Shown here: positions 1 to 11,215 of the stretch, in pieces
Layout of the letters: every line of letters starts with the position of its first letter
Numbering within the stretch: position 1 is the stretch's first letter
From: Hofstenia miamia
Taxonomy: Eukaryota; Xenacoelomorpha; Acoela; Hofsteniidae
NCBI GenBank assembly: GCA_900660155.1
Contig: CABFPE010000154.1
Coordinates: 539,123-603,122, forward strand
Direction of reading: 5' to 3'
Length of the DNA stretch: 64,000 nucleotides
The notes under the pieces: model-generated
The model's input: only the letters and a program-made list of their open reading frames with translations
Databases searched by the model: none
What the model was told of the DNA's origin: nothing
Program-made: the position numbers and the translations under genes

Positions 1-134
1 ATTGTTGTCTAACATGTATTCATTTTTTGGTAGTGTTTGTGTTATCATGTGAGGGCCAGACCATATTGATTTCAACTTCTGGACTTGGTTTGTGTCTGTG
101 AGTTTGAGTGGTGTGAACGCGTATTCCTTATTTC

Positions 135-1060
135 CTACTTTGTGTGTGTGTGACCATAAATTTTTTTATTGTAATTACGCAGCTGTCTCACTGCTGATTT
201 CTTTATGTTGTGGCACATCGTTTCATGGATTCCTGTGATTCTGTTCTTCAGTTGTTTTATGTATTCAGTGTCCAACTTTCCAATGTAGATAGTGTATTGC
301 ATTGAAAGTGGGGTCGCTGCTTCTCTTCCGAACATTGCCTTTAATGGTGAGTCTCCCATCATTGCGTGTACTGAGGTATTGTAATAGTATTCGATCATCT
401 TGATGACTTCTCTCCATCTGCTTCCCCCTATCCTTGATGTTGCTACTCTGATTAATTTGATTAGTGTTTGATTGAGTTGCTCCACTGCTCCATTGGCCTG
501 TGGGTGGTATTCTGTTGTTCATTTGCTTGCAATTTCCAGGAGTTTTGCCATCTCTTGAAAAATTCCACTCCCAAATTAGGGCCCCTTATCCATTACAATT
601 GTTTCCATCGGCCTGAGTCATAGTATCCATTCTTTTAGTACCAGTTCTGCTGTGGTTTCTGCCGTGGTATTCCTCATTGGGACCATTCTTGCATATTTTG
701 TAAAATTGTCTACCATCACCAGTAGATATTGATAGCCTTCTGCTTCTTTCGATAACATTTCCAGATCTATGTGGACTATTTCATTTGGTTGTGTTGCAAT
801 AATTTTCTCTATTGGCGCCCTTTGCGTCGGAAAATGTTGCTTGTTGTTAAGGAGGCATGTCGTGAACTTATTGATAATGTCCTCCGTAAATTTCCTCACA
901 GCTTTTGTTATAAACCTTGCATTGAAGGTTTTCTCCGTCTGTGTGATTCCCAGGTGGCCCTTCTCATGTATCTTCCTTATCAACTCTATTTTGAAATAGT
1001 CTGGTATTGTGATCTGGTTATTGTTGGCTTTGACGTATAGTAATCTGTTCTTGTAGATTT
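135..1060 (-). pseudogene. Integrase region of copy A
   Basis: Retroviral-type integrase part of copy A, which in the living family joins element DNA to the chromosome. An N-terminal zinc-binding HHCC module is seen around 880-980 (HEKGHLGIT, then CTTCLLNN), followed by the catalytic core with HIDLEM and VDNFTKYARMVP. The core continues downward into the C-terminal part, where MIEYYYNTSVHAM is the usual conserved stretch. Matches the integrase of C at 59400-60180. Fossil. Confidence 0.85.
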
Positions 1061-1074
1061 TCCACTTGTAGCAT

Positions 1075-2640
1075 TCATAGTATCCTGCTGTTAATTTTGA
1101 TAGTGTTGTCCGAGGTTCTTCTATTTTTTTTTATGATTTCACTAAGGATTATGTCGTCTCTCTGTTTGTCCACTATTTCTTTTTCAGATATTTCCTCCCT
1201 CATTAGTATTGGTAGCACAGCTTGGCCTTTTTTATCCATGCCTATTTCCAGCAGTCCTTCATACTCAGTGTGTGGCAAAAAGTGAAATTGTTTTTTCTCT
1301 CCGTCTATTTTTACTATGTCTCTCTGATATTCTGGTAGTGATGTCCAGAAGTCTGCATTGTTATGTAACGTGAATTTCCGATGCTTGATTGTGAATGTGA
1401 ACTCATTTAAATATTTGATCAATCTTGACACTATTCCAGACGTATCTCCAGAAAACTTTTTCAACCAAGCTAATTCACTGTTGTCTGATCTTACCCTAAG
1501 TTCTCTACTGATGAGAAAGTGTCGAGTTTTTTGATACTTTCAATTAATGTGAGCATCTCTACTTTGGTAGATCCGTAATTTTCTTAGCTTGCTCTCAGCT
1601 TGCGACTAAAGAACTGAATGGGTACCTCTTTTCCGTTTTTAACTTGTCCCAGTGTGGCCCTGATTGCTACTTTGCTTGCGTCACAATCTAGTATGAATTG
1701 TTCATTGTAGTCTGGTGTGTTGAGGGATGGTAGTTTTGCCAGTTCTTCTTTGATATTATCCAGTTCTTCCTGTTCCTGCCAGGTCTATATGAATGGTACT
1801 GATTTTCTCATTAATCTGGTCATCTTTGTTTTACCAGCTATATTCGGAATGAAAGTCCTGTAATAATGTGTAATAATGGAAGAATCCCATAATCCTCTGT
1901 ATGTCTTTCTTGTTGTTTGGCTTTTCTATTTTCCAGATCATTTCTCTGGTGTTGTCCTTCATATATATCCTACCCTTCTCTATAGTTCTTCCAAGAAATA
2001 CTATTTTTTTTAGAATGTCGCATTTGTTCCCATTAATTCACAGTCCTGCATTTTCCAGAATTGTCAGCGTTCTTTCCAATTTCTCCAGATGTTCTTGGAT
2101 TGTGTCACTCGTCACTATGATGTCATCTATATAGGCGTCGACCACTTCCTCCATCCTATGTGTCTTATTTTGTAATACCTTCATTATGTACCTCTGGAAG
2201 GTTGCTGGTGCATTACACAGTCTGAACGCCATATATATCCATTTGAATAGCCCATATGGATATATGAATGCTGTCTTCTCAATATAGGCCTCTTTCATTT
2301 TACTTGCCCTCTATCAATGTTAGAGGATATGAATCCTTTTTTTTCACTTTATTTAATTTGCAAAATCTATGCATAGGTGATACTTATCTGCCTGCTTTAC
2401 AAATATGGTTGTTGCTGCGCATGGGCTCTCACTTGGGAGGATAATTTTGTTGTCAATTAGTTCTTCCAATATGCAATTATATTCATCTTTCATCTGCGCA
2501 GGCACCCTTATGACTGGTAGCTTGATTGGTTTGTCCATTGTTGTGACTATTCTGTGTTTCTCGCCCACTGCCTGCCCAATGCTTATCTCTCTGTAGTTGA
2601 ATATATTTTTATGTTTTTCTAGCAATTTCTTAGTTGTGTG
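1075..2640 (-). pseudogene. Reverse transcriptase and RNase H region of copy A
   Basis: The polymerase core is recognised by the YIDDIIVTS box (about 2095-2125), the upstream MAFRLCNAPATFQRYI stretch and the LCIDF box near 2380. RNase H follows downward (about 1380-1800) and ends in the DFWTSLPEYQRD connection shared with C and E. In the living family these domains copy element RNA into DNA and remove the RNA strand. Fossil copy. Confidence 0.87.
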
Positions 2641-2649
2641 ATCTCCTGT

Positions 2650-3000
2650 TCTTCTAAATGTGGGTAGTCTTTGTTATTTATTTCAGGTGTTCTGTATGTG
2701 TCTTCCTCTTCTGCTTTTGTCCAAATTCCCTTGAGTCAGCTTTTGGGAGTACTCGCAACTTTGATTGTGTTCTTCCACTCACCCTTGCATCAGCCATGTG
2801 GAGTACTATCTGTTTTCATTTGCAAGTCCTTGAGATGACCATGCAAATTACTTGCTCCATCATTGTCTTCAATTGCCTTCCAGATGAGTCTGATGTTCAA
2901 CTTGGTGTACTTTCCATATATTCTTACTTAAGATCTCTTCAGGTTAACATTTCAATTTGTAGAATTAAGGATCAGTATTCTTCCCTTTCCGTGTTTTATT
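2650..3000 (-). other. Protease-RT linker with [A/D]-x-SR repeats, copy A
   Basis: Linker between protease and reverse transcriptase. Three minus-strand motif copies lie at about 2729, 2783 and 2828, encoding ADSRE, ADARV and VISRT, spaced 54 and 45 bases. The same spacing is present at the equivalent place in copy C (57588, 57534, 57489). Function unknown. Confidence 0.6.
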
Positions 3001-3037
3001 GTACAGATGCTGGATGGCATCAATACTTGTTTGGTGT

Positions 3038-3541
3038 TTATGCCTCTTTGTCATATAGCATTATGTTGGCTGTTACTGTGTCCTCAGTTTCAATTGTGTG
3101 CATCTTCCATTGGTGTGGCTGTATGTGGATATCTTCCTGCAGTTGAAATGTGATTGTTTTCTGTTTCCCTTGTTCTTCTTTGATCTCCATTTCTTCCTTT
3201 CTAACTTTTGTAGTTCTGTTGGCATAGTTGATAACACATCCATTCTTTGTCAGAAAGTCATCACCTAGGATGACTTTGTATGGCAACAGATTGTTGTGTT
3301 TGTCCACCACCACTAAAGATTTTTCAAATGTTGTGTTCACAACTTTCATCTGTACTGTGTTTATCATTCCTTTCATATTGATATATTCTCCTGATGCATT
3401 AATTAGTCTCTTGTTACAGTTGTTCAAGTCTTCTTTTTTAAATCCTAGCTTTGTAGTGCATTCATCAGTGATTATCAACATTGCTGCTCTGGTGTCAATT
3501 GTTGCTTTAGTCATTACTCCATTAATCGCTATCATTATCAT
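3038..3541 (-). pseudogene. Aspartic protease region of copy A
   Basis: Retropepsin-type protease. The region around the active site (IDTRAAMLIITDECTTKLGF) aligns with the DTGA site of copy C, and the flap/C-terminal stretch VILGDDFLTKNGCVINYANR matches the typical second half of Gypsy proteases. It lies between gag and RT as expected. Fossil. Confidence 0.82.
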
Positions 3542-3605
3542 ATTTATTGTGTCAAGATTTGTCAGGATTATTATTGATGCACAGTATATTGAATCAGCAC
3601 TCTAA

Positions 3606-5230
3606 CTAGTTTTCCGACTCCTTGTTGGTTAGCAATACTTCGTCCATTTCATCTTCTGTCTGCAGTACATCTTCCTCATCATAGTAGGCCTCCTCATCCC
3701 CAATTATGTTTATCTGCTTTGGGCAGTCTGGTTTTTTGTGGCCTTTCTGTGTGCAACTGTTACACTTGACGTCTTTCTCTTTTACCTTTCTAGTCTTCCA
3801 TTCTTTTCCTTTTACTTTTATTATTTCTTCTGGTTTCATTTCAGTGTAAGCTTTATTTGGGATGCGTGGTTTGAGGTTGTTCCTATATATTGATCCCTCT
3901 CTGTGCCATGTGGCCTTTTCATATATTCGGGCGTTGTTTTCAATGGTTGCTTGTATGTCAACTGCATTTCTAATCATTCTTTCAAACTTGTCATCTACGT
4001 TGCATTTAATCTCAAACTGTGTTCTAATGCTTTGTGGCATCCCCTTGCAAATGTGTGAGAACAAATCGTATTTAGAATATCTGTTCTCTTGAACTGAGCA
4101 TTAATAGTTGTTTGACTTGTATCATGTAATTCTGAATGTTGTCAGTTTTTCTCATTTTCATCACATTTAAAATGATTTGGTACTGATTTTTAAAACTTTC
4201 ATTTTCATAGTAATTTATGAAATCTCTGATCAATAATTGGTAATTTCTTTTTGTTTCTGCATCTAGGAGCAAGTAGTGTTGGGAGGCTGCCCCTGTTATA
4301 TATAGTGGGAGTCTTGCTGCTGCTACCTGTTGGCTCACTTTGCACTCCGCCATTGTTAATTCAAACATTTGTAGCCATTCTGTGAATGTTGGATTATAAC
4401 CATCTACTCTTCAGTTGAACTTGGGTAGGGTTGCCTTACAAGGTATAGTTTTGCTTGTTGTCAGTTGTGTTAGAATTGAATTTTCATATTTGGGTTTCCT
4501 ATGGTTTTTTACTGTAGTCACTGCTTTTGTAATTTTGTTAATGAATTTTTGTTTCTCTCCATCTGAGTCCTTGTCCAATTCCTCATATATCACTTCTTTG
4601 AGGCGGTATATGCGGTGCTTGCAGCTTGCTTTCTTTTCTGGAATTGAATTCTATTCCATGGGTTCATGTGTTGTTCCTATTTTCTTCTTCTGTGAGTTGG
4701 ATTAGTCTTAATTTGTCTTTCAGTTGTTCCAATTCTCCTGCTTGTAGATCATTGTCCTTGATTAGCTGTCTGTTTGTTTTTTCCAGTTCTTGACTTCTTT
4801 TCTGCCATTGCTGGTTTTGTTCTAAAAACCTTTTATTGGACTCTGATAATTGGTGGGTGAGGATTTTGGAATAATTGGCTTTGTTCATCTAGCAGCATCT
4901 CCATATTTAACCTAATTTCACTCAGTATGGTTTTGTTTTGTCGTTCTATTTCTTTGACTTTTTTGGTTAGTTGTTCTATTTCATGTTTTAAGAGTACTTT
5001 GTTTTCCTGTTGGGTATGTCTCTGGTGATTCATTTCTGGATGTGAATTGAGGGATTGCAATTCCATGTCAGTGGCTGAGTTCTCACCAAAGTATGGTGAT
5101 GATCATATTGTTCTAGGGGTTACTGCCTTGGTTGCAGTTTTCTTTGCACTGCCTTTTTTCACTTTTGTCATTTTGTCTCTTTGGTATTTAGTGGTCTTCC
5201 ATTATCTGATCACGATTCCGGGATCCTGTT
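3606..5230 (-). pseudogene. Gag region of copy A (coiled coil, capsid, zinc knuckle)
   Basis: Read on the minus strand, a Glu/Gln/Lys-rich coiled coil comes first (about 5066-4664), then the capsid-like gag core (about 4593-4072, with MFELTMAECKVSQQ and GAASQHYLLLD). Last comes a nucleocapsid with a CCHC zinc knuckle, CNSCTQKGHKKPDC (about 3735-3780), and an acidic tail. Matches gag of C, D and E. In the family, gag forms the particle that packages element RNA. Fossil. Confidence 0.82.
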
Positions 5231-5380
5231 AAAGTGCTTTGGTTTGGTTTTGGGTGATTCTCTCTCTTAACTATTTGATTTTCCATGTAACTCTCTGTTG
5301 CTTGCTCTCACTTTAACTTGTAGCTCTTGTCGTTGTATGTGGATAGTTCCACTGAAAGTTTCTTTTTAAGAATTGCTGTT

Positions 5381-5400
5381 CTTGGCTGTCATGGTCGCAA
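5381..5400 (-). other. Primer-binding site of copy A
   Basis: Immediately inside the 5' LTR the minus strand reads TTGCGACCATGACAGCC, matching TGGCAACCATGACAGCC in copy C. This is where a host tRNA 3' end would prime reverse transcription. I could not assign the tRNA. Confidence 0.65.
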
Positions 5401-6523
5401 TGTAACATCCTCTACCAGGCATTATTACTATTTATTTCTTGTTACTGCATAACACTAGTCTTATTTCTGCGGGTAGGATTTACCTACTGCCTGGCTTTTG
5501 TTTCTGTTAACGTGAAGTAATCCAGAGTTAACCTTTCACTATTTAGGTGATGAAGCCATGTGGTAATTTCTCCAATGATCAATGGTGGGCACCTGCCCAA
5601 AGCTAATCTCCACATCCAGTTTCAGCAACTCCTTTGATGTTCCATTTGATTGAGTTCCACACCTCAGCTCATCAATACAGTTAATGTGTACCCTATCCTA
5701 GCTCAGTGCATACTCAAGAGATAACAAAATTCGAATTAAACTTAATTTGTGAAAGTGTTCTAACTTTTCACAACCTGAGTTGTTACTAGCTGCTCATTTG
5801 ATATTACATGTAGCCATTACCGAAATATATTGGCATTTCTAAATATGTTAGTTTCAAGCAGCTTCTTAACTTACATTTATAAATTAATACATGTACAGTC
5901 ACTTTATCAGCCATTCATTGGTCATTAATTTGGATCTAAAATAGTATTAATATATTTCCTAAGTTTTGGTCATCCAACCATTTGTTCACAGTTAATTATT
6001 TTAGTACATGTAGTAAGTGATTGCTAGTAGACTAATCAAGAGAAAAACCCCTATGCCTAACTTATGTGCACTTTCATAGTCTGGCACAGGGACCCTTGAA
6101 TCATTCTCTGTGATGGATCCAGACCACTACTAAACACCACTCAATTAGCTTGACATCATATTAAATATTCAAACTGTTATAGTAGAACAAAATAAGAATT
6201 CCAAATAAAATTCTTTATCAATTGCTTACAGTATTCAATTCGTATTTATAGTAATTCCAGAAAAGTACCTGTCAATTTCAAATTTAAACTTTTCTTCTGC
6301 CAAGATGGAAGTGATTTTGCCCTTGTTTTGTCAAAAGTATTTTTATCAACCAATACTAATCTCTCTTTTTTGACACATGTTGTTTCTTGGTTGCATAATA
6401 CAAATAAATCTAAATTAATCTAATTGATCTAAATACAATATTTCTAATCATCATTTCTTTGATCTTATTCTCACTCTGCTCAACGTTTGCAGCTTATTTT
6501 TTATTTGTTTGGATGATGCTACA
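5401..6523 (-). repeat. LTR of copy A (family LTR1)
   Basis: 1123-bp LTR. Read on plus it begins TGTAACATCC and ends GATGATGCTACA, so in element sense it runs TGTAGCATCATCC to GGATGTTACA. It contains the shared LTR hairpin (gggcacctgccc near 5588) and, upstream of the TATA region, the CTGCCAAGATGG box near 6298. Other LTR1 copies are at 10617, 11216, 26057, 28548 and 53775. Confidence 0.88.
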
Positions 6524-6814
6524 GTAATGTAGTGCAGCTTTGTCAGATACTGTCTTCTGGCATTGACCAGCTCACCTGCATTTCATGCTCACTAGTGACT
6601 AGTTGGTTGTATGTTTCTACATATTGTTAATACATATTGTATATGAGACACACCAAATCATCTGTAAATAGAAAAAATTTTTCAATTCAATTGTTTTCTC
6701 TTGTTACTTACTTAGAATCACTGTTGCTCTAGTCAATGTTCACCTCAGCAACCTTTGGCTTTGAAATTAAGTCGTCTGGCATAGTTCTCTCTAGATTCAA
6801 CCTGGTGATTTTAC
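6524..6814. other. Unassigned sequence between copies A and G
   Basis: 291 bases between the 5' end of copy A and the LTR remnant of copy G. No coding similarity or terminal repeat seen. It is probably the original insertion neighbourhood of A. Confidence 0.4.
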
Positions 6815-7020
6815 AGTAGCATCTCCTACCAGGCCAAATGTCAATTTATCTAAATCTAGTTCTTTAGATCTATTGTAATTCAGTGGGCAGTGATCTAACT
6901 ATCTCTGTCTGCTTAGCCTTTTACTAATGTTTCTGATAACTGTAATTAACAGATACATTAACAATCACTCTGCAGTACCCCAAATGGTTGGGCATCTGCC
7001 CAAAGCTGCTCTCCTTAGAG
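6815..7020 (-). repeat. 3' LTR remnant of copy G (LTR-D type)
   Basis: Aligns with the first about 200 plus-strand bases of the LTR at 50436, including gcttagccttttac and the conserved hairpin tgggcatctgccca followed by aagctg. Only the end of the LTR remains, next to the third coding region. Confidence 0.65.
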
Positions 7021-8880
7021 AATGCTTTTGTAAACATTAGCTTCATCATGGCTACTGTTTGTTCCTCTCTCAACTGTTGGTAATTTTTTTCTTGTATGGC
7101 TTGTTATTTTTTATTTCAACTAAAAATCTTTCATCATCCATGTTGATCCACTCCATTGTACTTGCTGGGCTTGCACCTCCCCATTTCTTGATATTGATGT
7201 TATGGATTTTCTCTTGCATTCTTAGCAATAATCTGTTGAGTTGACATTAACAGTTCATCTTCTACTTGCATTTCACATTGTGTTTTAGTGACCATCTCCA
7301 ATATTTCAATGGATTCCGTTATTCCAACTTTCTCCTTCATTTCTGCAATTTTCTTCATTTTTGTGACCATGCATCTTTCTCATATCTTTTCATTTCTTCT
7401 ATTATTATTTGCTGTACTTTTTTCATTGTGATCATATCTATTATTTCTGTGGTGAATCCCATTTTCTTTTTTATAATTTTCTTGGTGTTAATCCATGGTT
7501 TTTTCTCCAGTTGTTGCAATCATGTTTCTGATGTTGCACCTCACATGTATTTCTTCATGGGTTCGTCAAAAATTGATATTTTGCTTGGACATATCCCTGT
7601 TTTATTTGCCATTTCCACCATTGGCTTTTGTATTATTTGTGTTGGGTTTTTCAACTTATCTGGTGACTCAATCCTTTCAACATGTCTGTTAAGCAGCAAA
7701 TTCTTTATGTTTGTGTTTATCAGTGATAGGGCAATTTCTTCCACTTTCATAAGTTTGCTCGATGTTTTTCTTGATATTGGCAGTTCCAATTCTTTGTTTT
7801 CTGTTAAGAAGATCACCAATATCAAAATTGTTATTCAGAAACAGACTTCCAATGTGTTCTTTTCCTTGAATATTAAGCTTTTGAAATCTTTTTTTTGCAC
7901 TTAGCTCATAAGCTTGATTTATTTCACTTAGATCAATTTCAATCATTTTGTGGTATTTTCTAGATGGAACTTCTATTAATATTGTTGGCAATTCTTCCAT
8001 TGTCTTCTTTAGTTTCATTTTCTATGTATCTTCAATTTCTCTTAAATGTTCCTGTCACCTCATTAGACTGCAATTTATGAACAATGTATTTGCTTTTTCT
8101 ACCCCTTCTTCATCCATTTTTAATTCAATAGATTTCACCTGCCTGTATAGGTTTATTGCTATGCATGGGTCTACCAATATCCTATACACCTGAGCCCAAT
8201 AATCCAGTTGTAAGTCGAATTTAACTATCTCCAATACCATTGTTTCTGTTGGTTTCTTTTCAGCTACAAAGGCATTTTGCACTTGAATGCACATCTCATA
8301 TAAGAAATCTTGTAAGTGCTCCATTGTGGTTTTCACTATTATAACAATTTGTACTTTTTGTACTTTCACTATTCTCAATGTTTGGCCAATTTAATTTTCT
8401 AGAACTCCTTCTGCTTTAGAATGTGAATGATTGTCAGGTTTTCTCAGTTGATGTTTATTTGGGGCTATGCTGGCTATTTGTTTGATATATGCAATTATGC
8501 TTTGTGCTGTTGACAAATATGAAATCTTTATGAAATTTAATATGCACCATACCTCTCAGATATGGTCTAATGTTTCATTCATGTTGTTAGGGTAGCTGAT
8601 AATAACATTTACCATTGGTCTGTTTTCTCCATCTAGCACAATTGGTAGGTTTGTGCTCTCTGTGTTTGTGATTTTTCTTATATGTGCATTTGTTTCTGGT
8701 GATAACTTTTGAAATGATCTGTCTCATTTCATTGTTCCCATGAAGTATGGATGTAAAGTTTTTAAATTGATTTTTGATGTGTGTTTTTCTCTCTCTTTTG
8801 ATTTGATCATGCCCTCTGAGGAGGCATGTAGCTTTTCAACCTGAATAATTTGTAGCAGTATTCTTGCACTGGTGTTTGGT
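7021..8880 (-). pseudogene. ORF3 region of copy G (unknown protein)
   Basis: Third coding region, after integrase and before the 3' LTR. Segments at 8378-8055, 8018-7689 and 7825-7541 align with C at 62240-62420, 62457-62714 and 62800-62970. One stretch reads LDYWAQVYRILVDPCIAINL here and IDYWAQIYRIIVDPCITIDL in C. The protein is Lys/Glu/Ile-rich. I see no signal peptide, membrane anchor, cysteine pattern or known domain, so I do not call it an envelope. Fossil; function unknown. Confidence 0.7.
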
Positions 8881-8924
8881 TCACAGTCGATAGGCTCTGA
8901 ACTTGTGCTAATAGTTTTTACTTG

Positions 8925-9290
8925 GTAACCCTTGAATTGGTTCCATTCATCTACTCAATTAGCATTGGTTGCAGTATCATCTGCCTTGAATCTCTTTCAT
9001 ATTACTGCAGTTCTTCTCCCACTTACACCTTCCTCTTGAACTCTGTATGTCCAGCTGCCCTTGAATTGGCATTGTGGACTTCTGGAAGGAAAGTTATACT
9101 GTTGTTGTACACTTGTTGTTTGCCTGCCCTTGAATCAGCTTTGCAAACTATTAGCAGGAGAGGTTTCATGTCTGTTCATCCCTGTGTCCTTGAATTGACT
9201 CTTGGGACTACTTGGCTGCCTTCTCACTCTATATCTTTTATTCATTATCTCTTTGTTCTCATCAATTTTGCCTTTGAATCAACAACCAGT
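8925..9290 (-). repeat. SR-motif repeats between integrase and ORF3, copy G
   Basis: Six minus-strand copies of a [A/T/V]-[D/N]-S-[R/K] codon motif. On the plus strand the ccttgaa (or ctttgaa) cores lie at about 8930, 8984, 9059, 9128, 9188 and 9272. Spacings are 54, 75, 69, 60 and 84, all multiples of three. The same order of spacings (84, 60, 63, 75 read in sense) occurs in copy C. Confidence 0.7.
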
Positions 9291-9569
9291 TTGAGCTCTT
9301 TTTTTTCAATTCTTCTCTTCATTGATGTCATCAGCTCTTCTGTTCTTCTCTCTCTGTGTATTCTCTTCTTAAACAGATTTTCATAAATTCCATTAGTAAA
9401 TTTAAATCCCATATTTATGCATCATGTATATTTCTACTTTTTGCTGCCCTCTGAGGCATCATTCTTCTTTCTACTCAGTCATCTATGCCTTCAGCTTGAA
9501 ACGCCTTATCATAGTTCTTCTCTGGAAGACTGTCTAAATCATTCATCTCATTGATTATTTCATTACTAT

Positions 9570-10563
9570 TGTAGCATAATCCAAAACTAATCAAGCTGCT
9601 AAAGAAAGAAATTCAGTCAGAGAAGAATTAAGATGAAATTAAAATTTGATTAGATATGGATTGTAAATTAATTATCATCTTAATTATTTTTGTATAATGC
9701 AACTAAGAAATTATCAGTGAAAGAATTAACAATTAGTATTTGTTGATTCTACTAATTTGGCAAAGCAAAGGTTTGATTAATTATTATCATTTTCAGCTAA
9801 GCAGTTAGTGTTTAGTAGTGGTGAGGATCCCAACACAGGATGATTTTTGGTTCCTTGTACCAACCGAAGAACCTGCACTTAAGTTAGTTAAGGTGTTTTT
9901 TTCCATTTAGCTAACTACCAATCACATCTTACATGTACAAACAATAATGAACTCAATATAAGGCTTGTAAACCAAACATAGGGTTTTTTATTTGTAGTTA
10001 AACTAGGTCCCAATGTATGATGATAATGTGACCAATAATGTGACCTTGTATGTATCAGTTACTACATTTAGGTTAGGAAGCAGCTACTTATCTATCTTAT
10101 TTAAGTAAAGCCAATATTTTGGTAATTGCAAATCATGTATTTATTTAAACAAGCAGCTAGTAACAATCAAAGTTGCAAGTATAGAGAAAACTTTACAAAG
10201 CTGGACTAAGTCAAATTGTGTTGAGCCTCAAGTAATCACTAAGCTAGGTTAGGGTACACATAATATGCTTCACAGAGCTGAGATTTGGAAGCAATTCAAC
10301 ACTAAAGGATGGAAGTGGTTGTTGCTTGATTTGGAAATCAGCTTTGGGCAGATGCCCACCCATTGAACAGCTGTTAAAGATAATGCACTGTATTCTCACC
10401 TAAATAGTGTTTGTTACATCATCCATTAATTATAGTTATTGGAGTTTAGTATTATAAAGGCTATGCAGTTTAAGAATAGTACAGCTCTACCCACTAGTTT
10501 ATCAAATAAACATATTGTAATAATTAAGGAAATGTATATAAAAACCTGGTAGAAGATGCTATA
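9570..10563 (+). repeat. 5' LTR of copy D (family LTR-D)
   Basis: 994 bp, starting TGTAGCATAATCC and ending at the primer-binding site. Aligns in reverse with 50436-51462. It carries the tgggcagatgccca hairpin near 10349. Confidence 0.75.
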
Positions 10564-10579
10564 TGGCAACCAAGACAGG
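10564..10579 (+). other. Primer-binding site of copy D
   Basis: TGGCAACCAAGACAGG directly after the 5' LTR, matching TGGCAACCATGACAGC of copy C at 14 of 16 bases. Confidence 0.65.
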
Positions 10580-11215
10580 TTTAAAGCAGAAGAAATTTAA
10601 GAAGCTTCAGTAACACTGTAACATCCTCCACCTGGCCCTTTTTGCACAGTGTATTATTGTTAGTAATTATCACTCGATAAATGGCAGGTGGGGATTTACT
10701 GATTTAATAGACTGCTAGATGTTTCCTCTTTATTTAACTGATTAGGTTAACTGAGTACTAATCATCATTGTTTAGGTGATGAAGCCGTGCAGTGTTTTCT
10801 CATCAATCATCTGTGGGCTACTGTCTGAAGCTGATCTCCACACAACAGTTCCTCTCCTTCATTAACAATTGACCAAGTTCACTGCACCATCTCAGCTCAA
10901 TGGGAAATAATTATTTGTACCTTACATTAGCTCAGTGCATGTACTCATTTCAAGATACAACTGACCTAAACTCAATTTTGTAAAGTGTTTGTCAGATTGA
11001 ATAAGTAAAGCAACAGGGCATTGATACTAACTGCATTAAGTTAATATTAGGGTAGCCATTACTGTAAAATTACTGGCTTTAACAATTATTTAATATATTG
11101 CATTTTCTTACACTTACATTTAATAACAGTACATAAAAATTCATTTATTTGGTCGATTATTGTCAAATCTCCTACTATTAGTAATAAAGATATAATCCAA
11201 TGTTTGGCTATCCAG

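Larger units (their letters stand above)
1..6523 (-). mobile_element. Ty3/Gypsy LTR retrotransposon copy A (3' part outside window)
   Basis: Decayed Metaviridae element on the minus strand. Its 5' LTR is at the high-coordinate end (5401-6523), followed downward by the primer-binding site, a coiled-coil/capsid/zinc-knuckle gag, protease, reverse transcriptase, RNase H and integrase. The 3' coding part and 3' LTR lie before base 1. Every part aligns at protein level with copy C (53775 onward), which identifies it as a sister copy. It is broken, with on the order of ten or more breaks. It is better preserved than D and E, so probably younger than they are. Confidence 0.9.
6815..9569 (-). mobile_element. 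Ty3/Gypsy copy G, 3' part
   Basis: Minus-strand 3' half of a Gypsy copy. It holds the integrase tail (9569-9330), the SR-motif linker (about 9282-8929), the third coding region (about 8880-7021) and a shortened 3' LTR remnant (7020-6815, LTR-D type, keeping the end of the LTR). The 5' half is separated by the insertion of copy D at 9570. Broken, with roughly ten or more breaks in the visible part. Confidence 0.78.

Noticed and set aside
7266-7904. Plus-strand 212-residue hydrophobic frame that looks like a multi-pass membrane protein
   Set aside because: It is the antisense shadow of ORF3 in copy G. Lys/Asn/Ile-rich sense codons read backwards give Phe, Ile, Leu and Ser runs.
8922-9386. Plus-strand 154-residue frame with repeated LESAL/LELAL-like words
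   Set aside because: Antisense reading of the SR-motif linker in copy G; the repeats are explained by the sense-strand motif.
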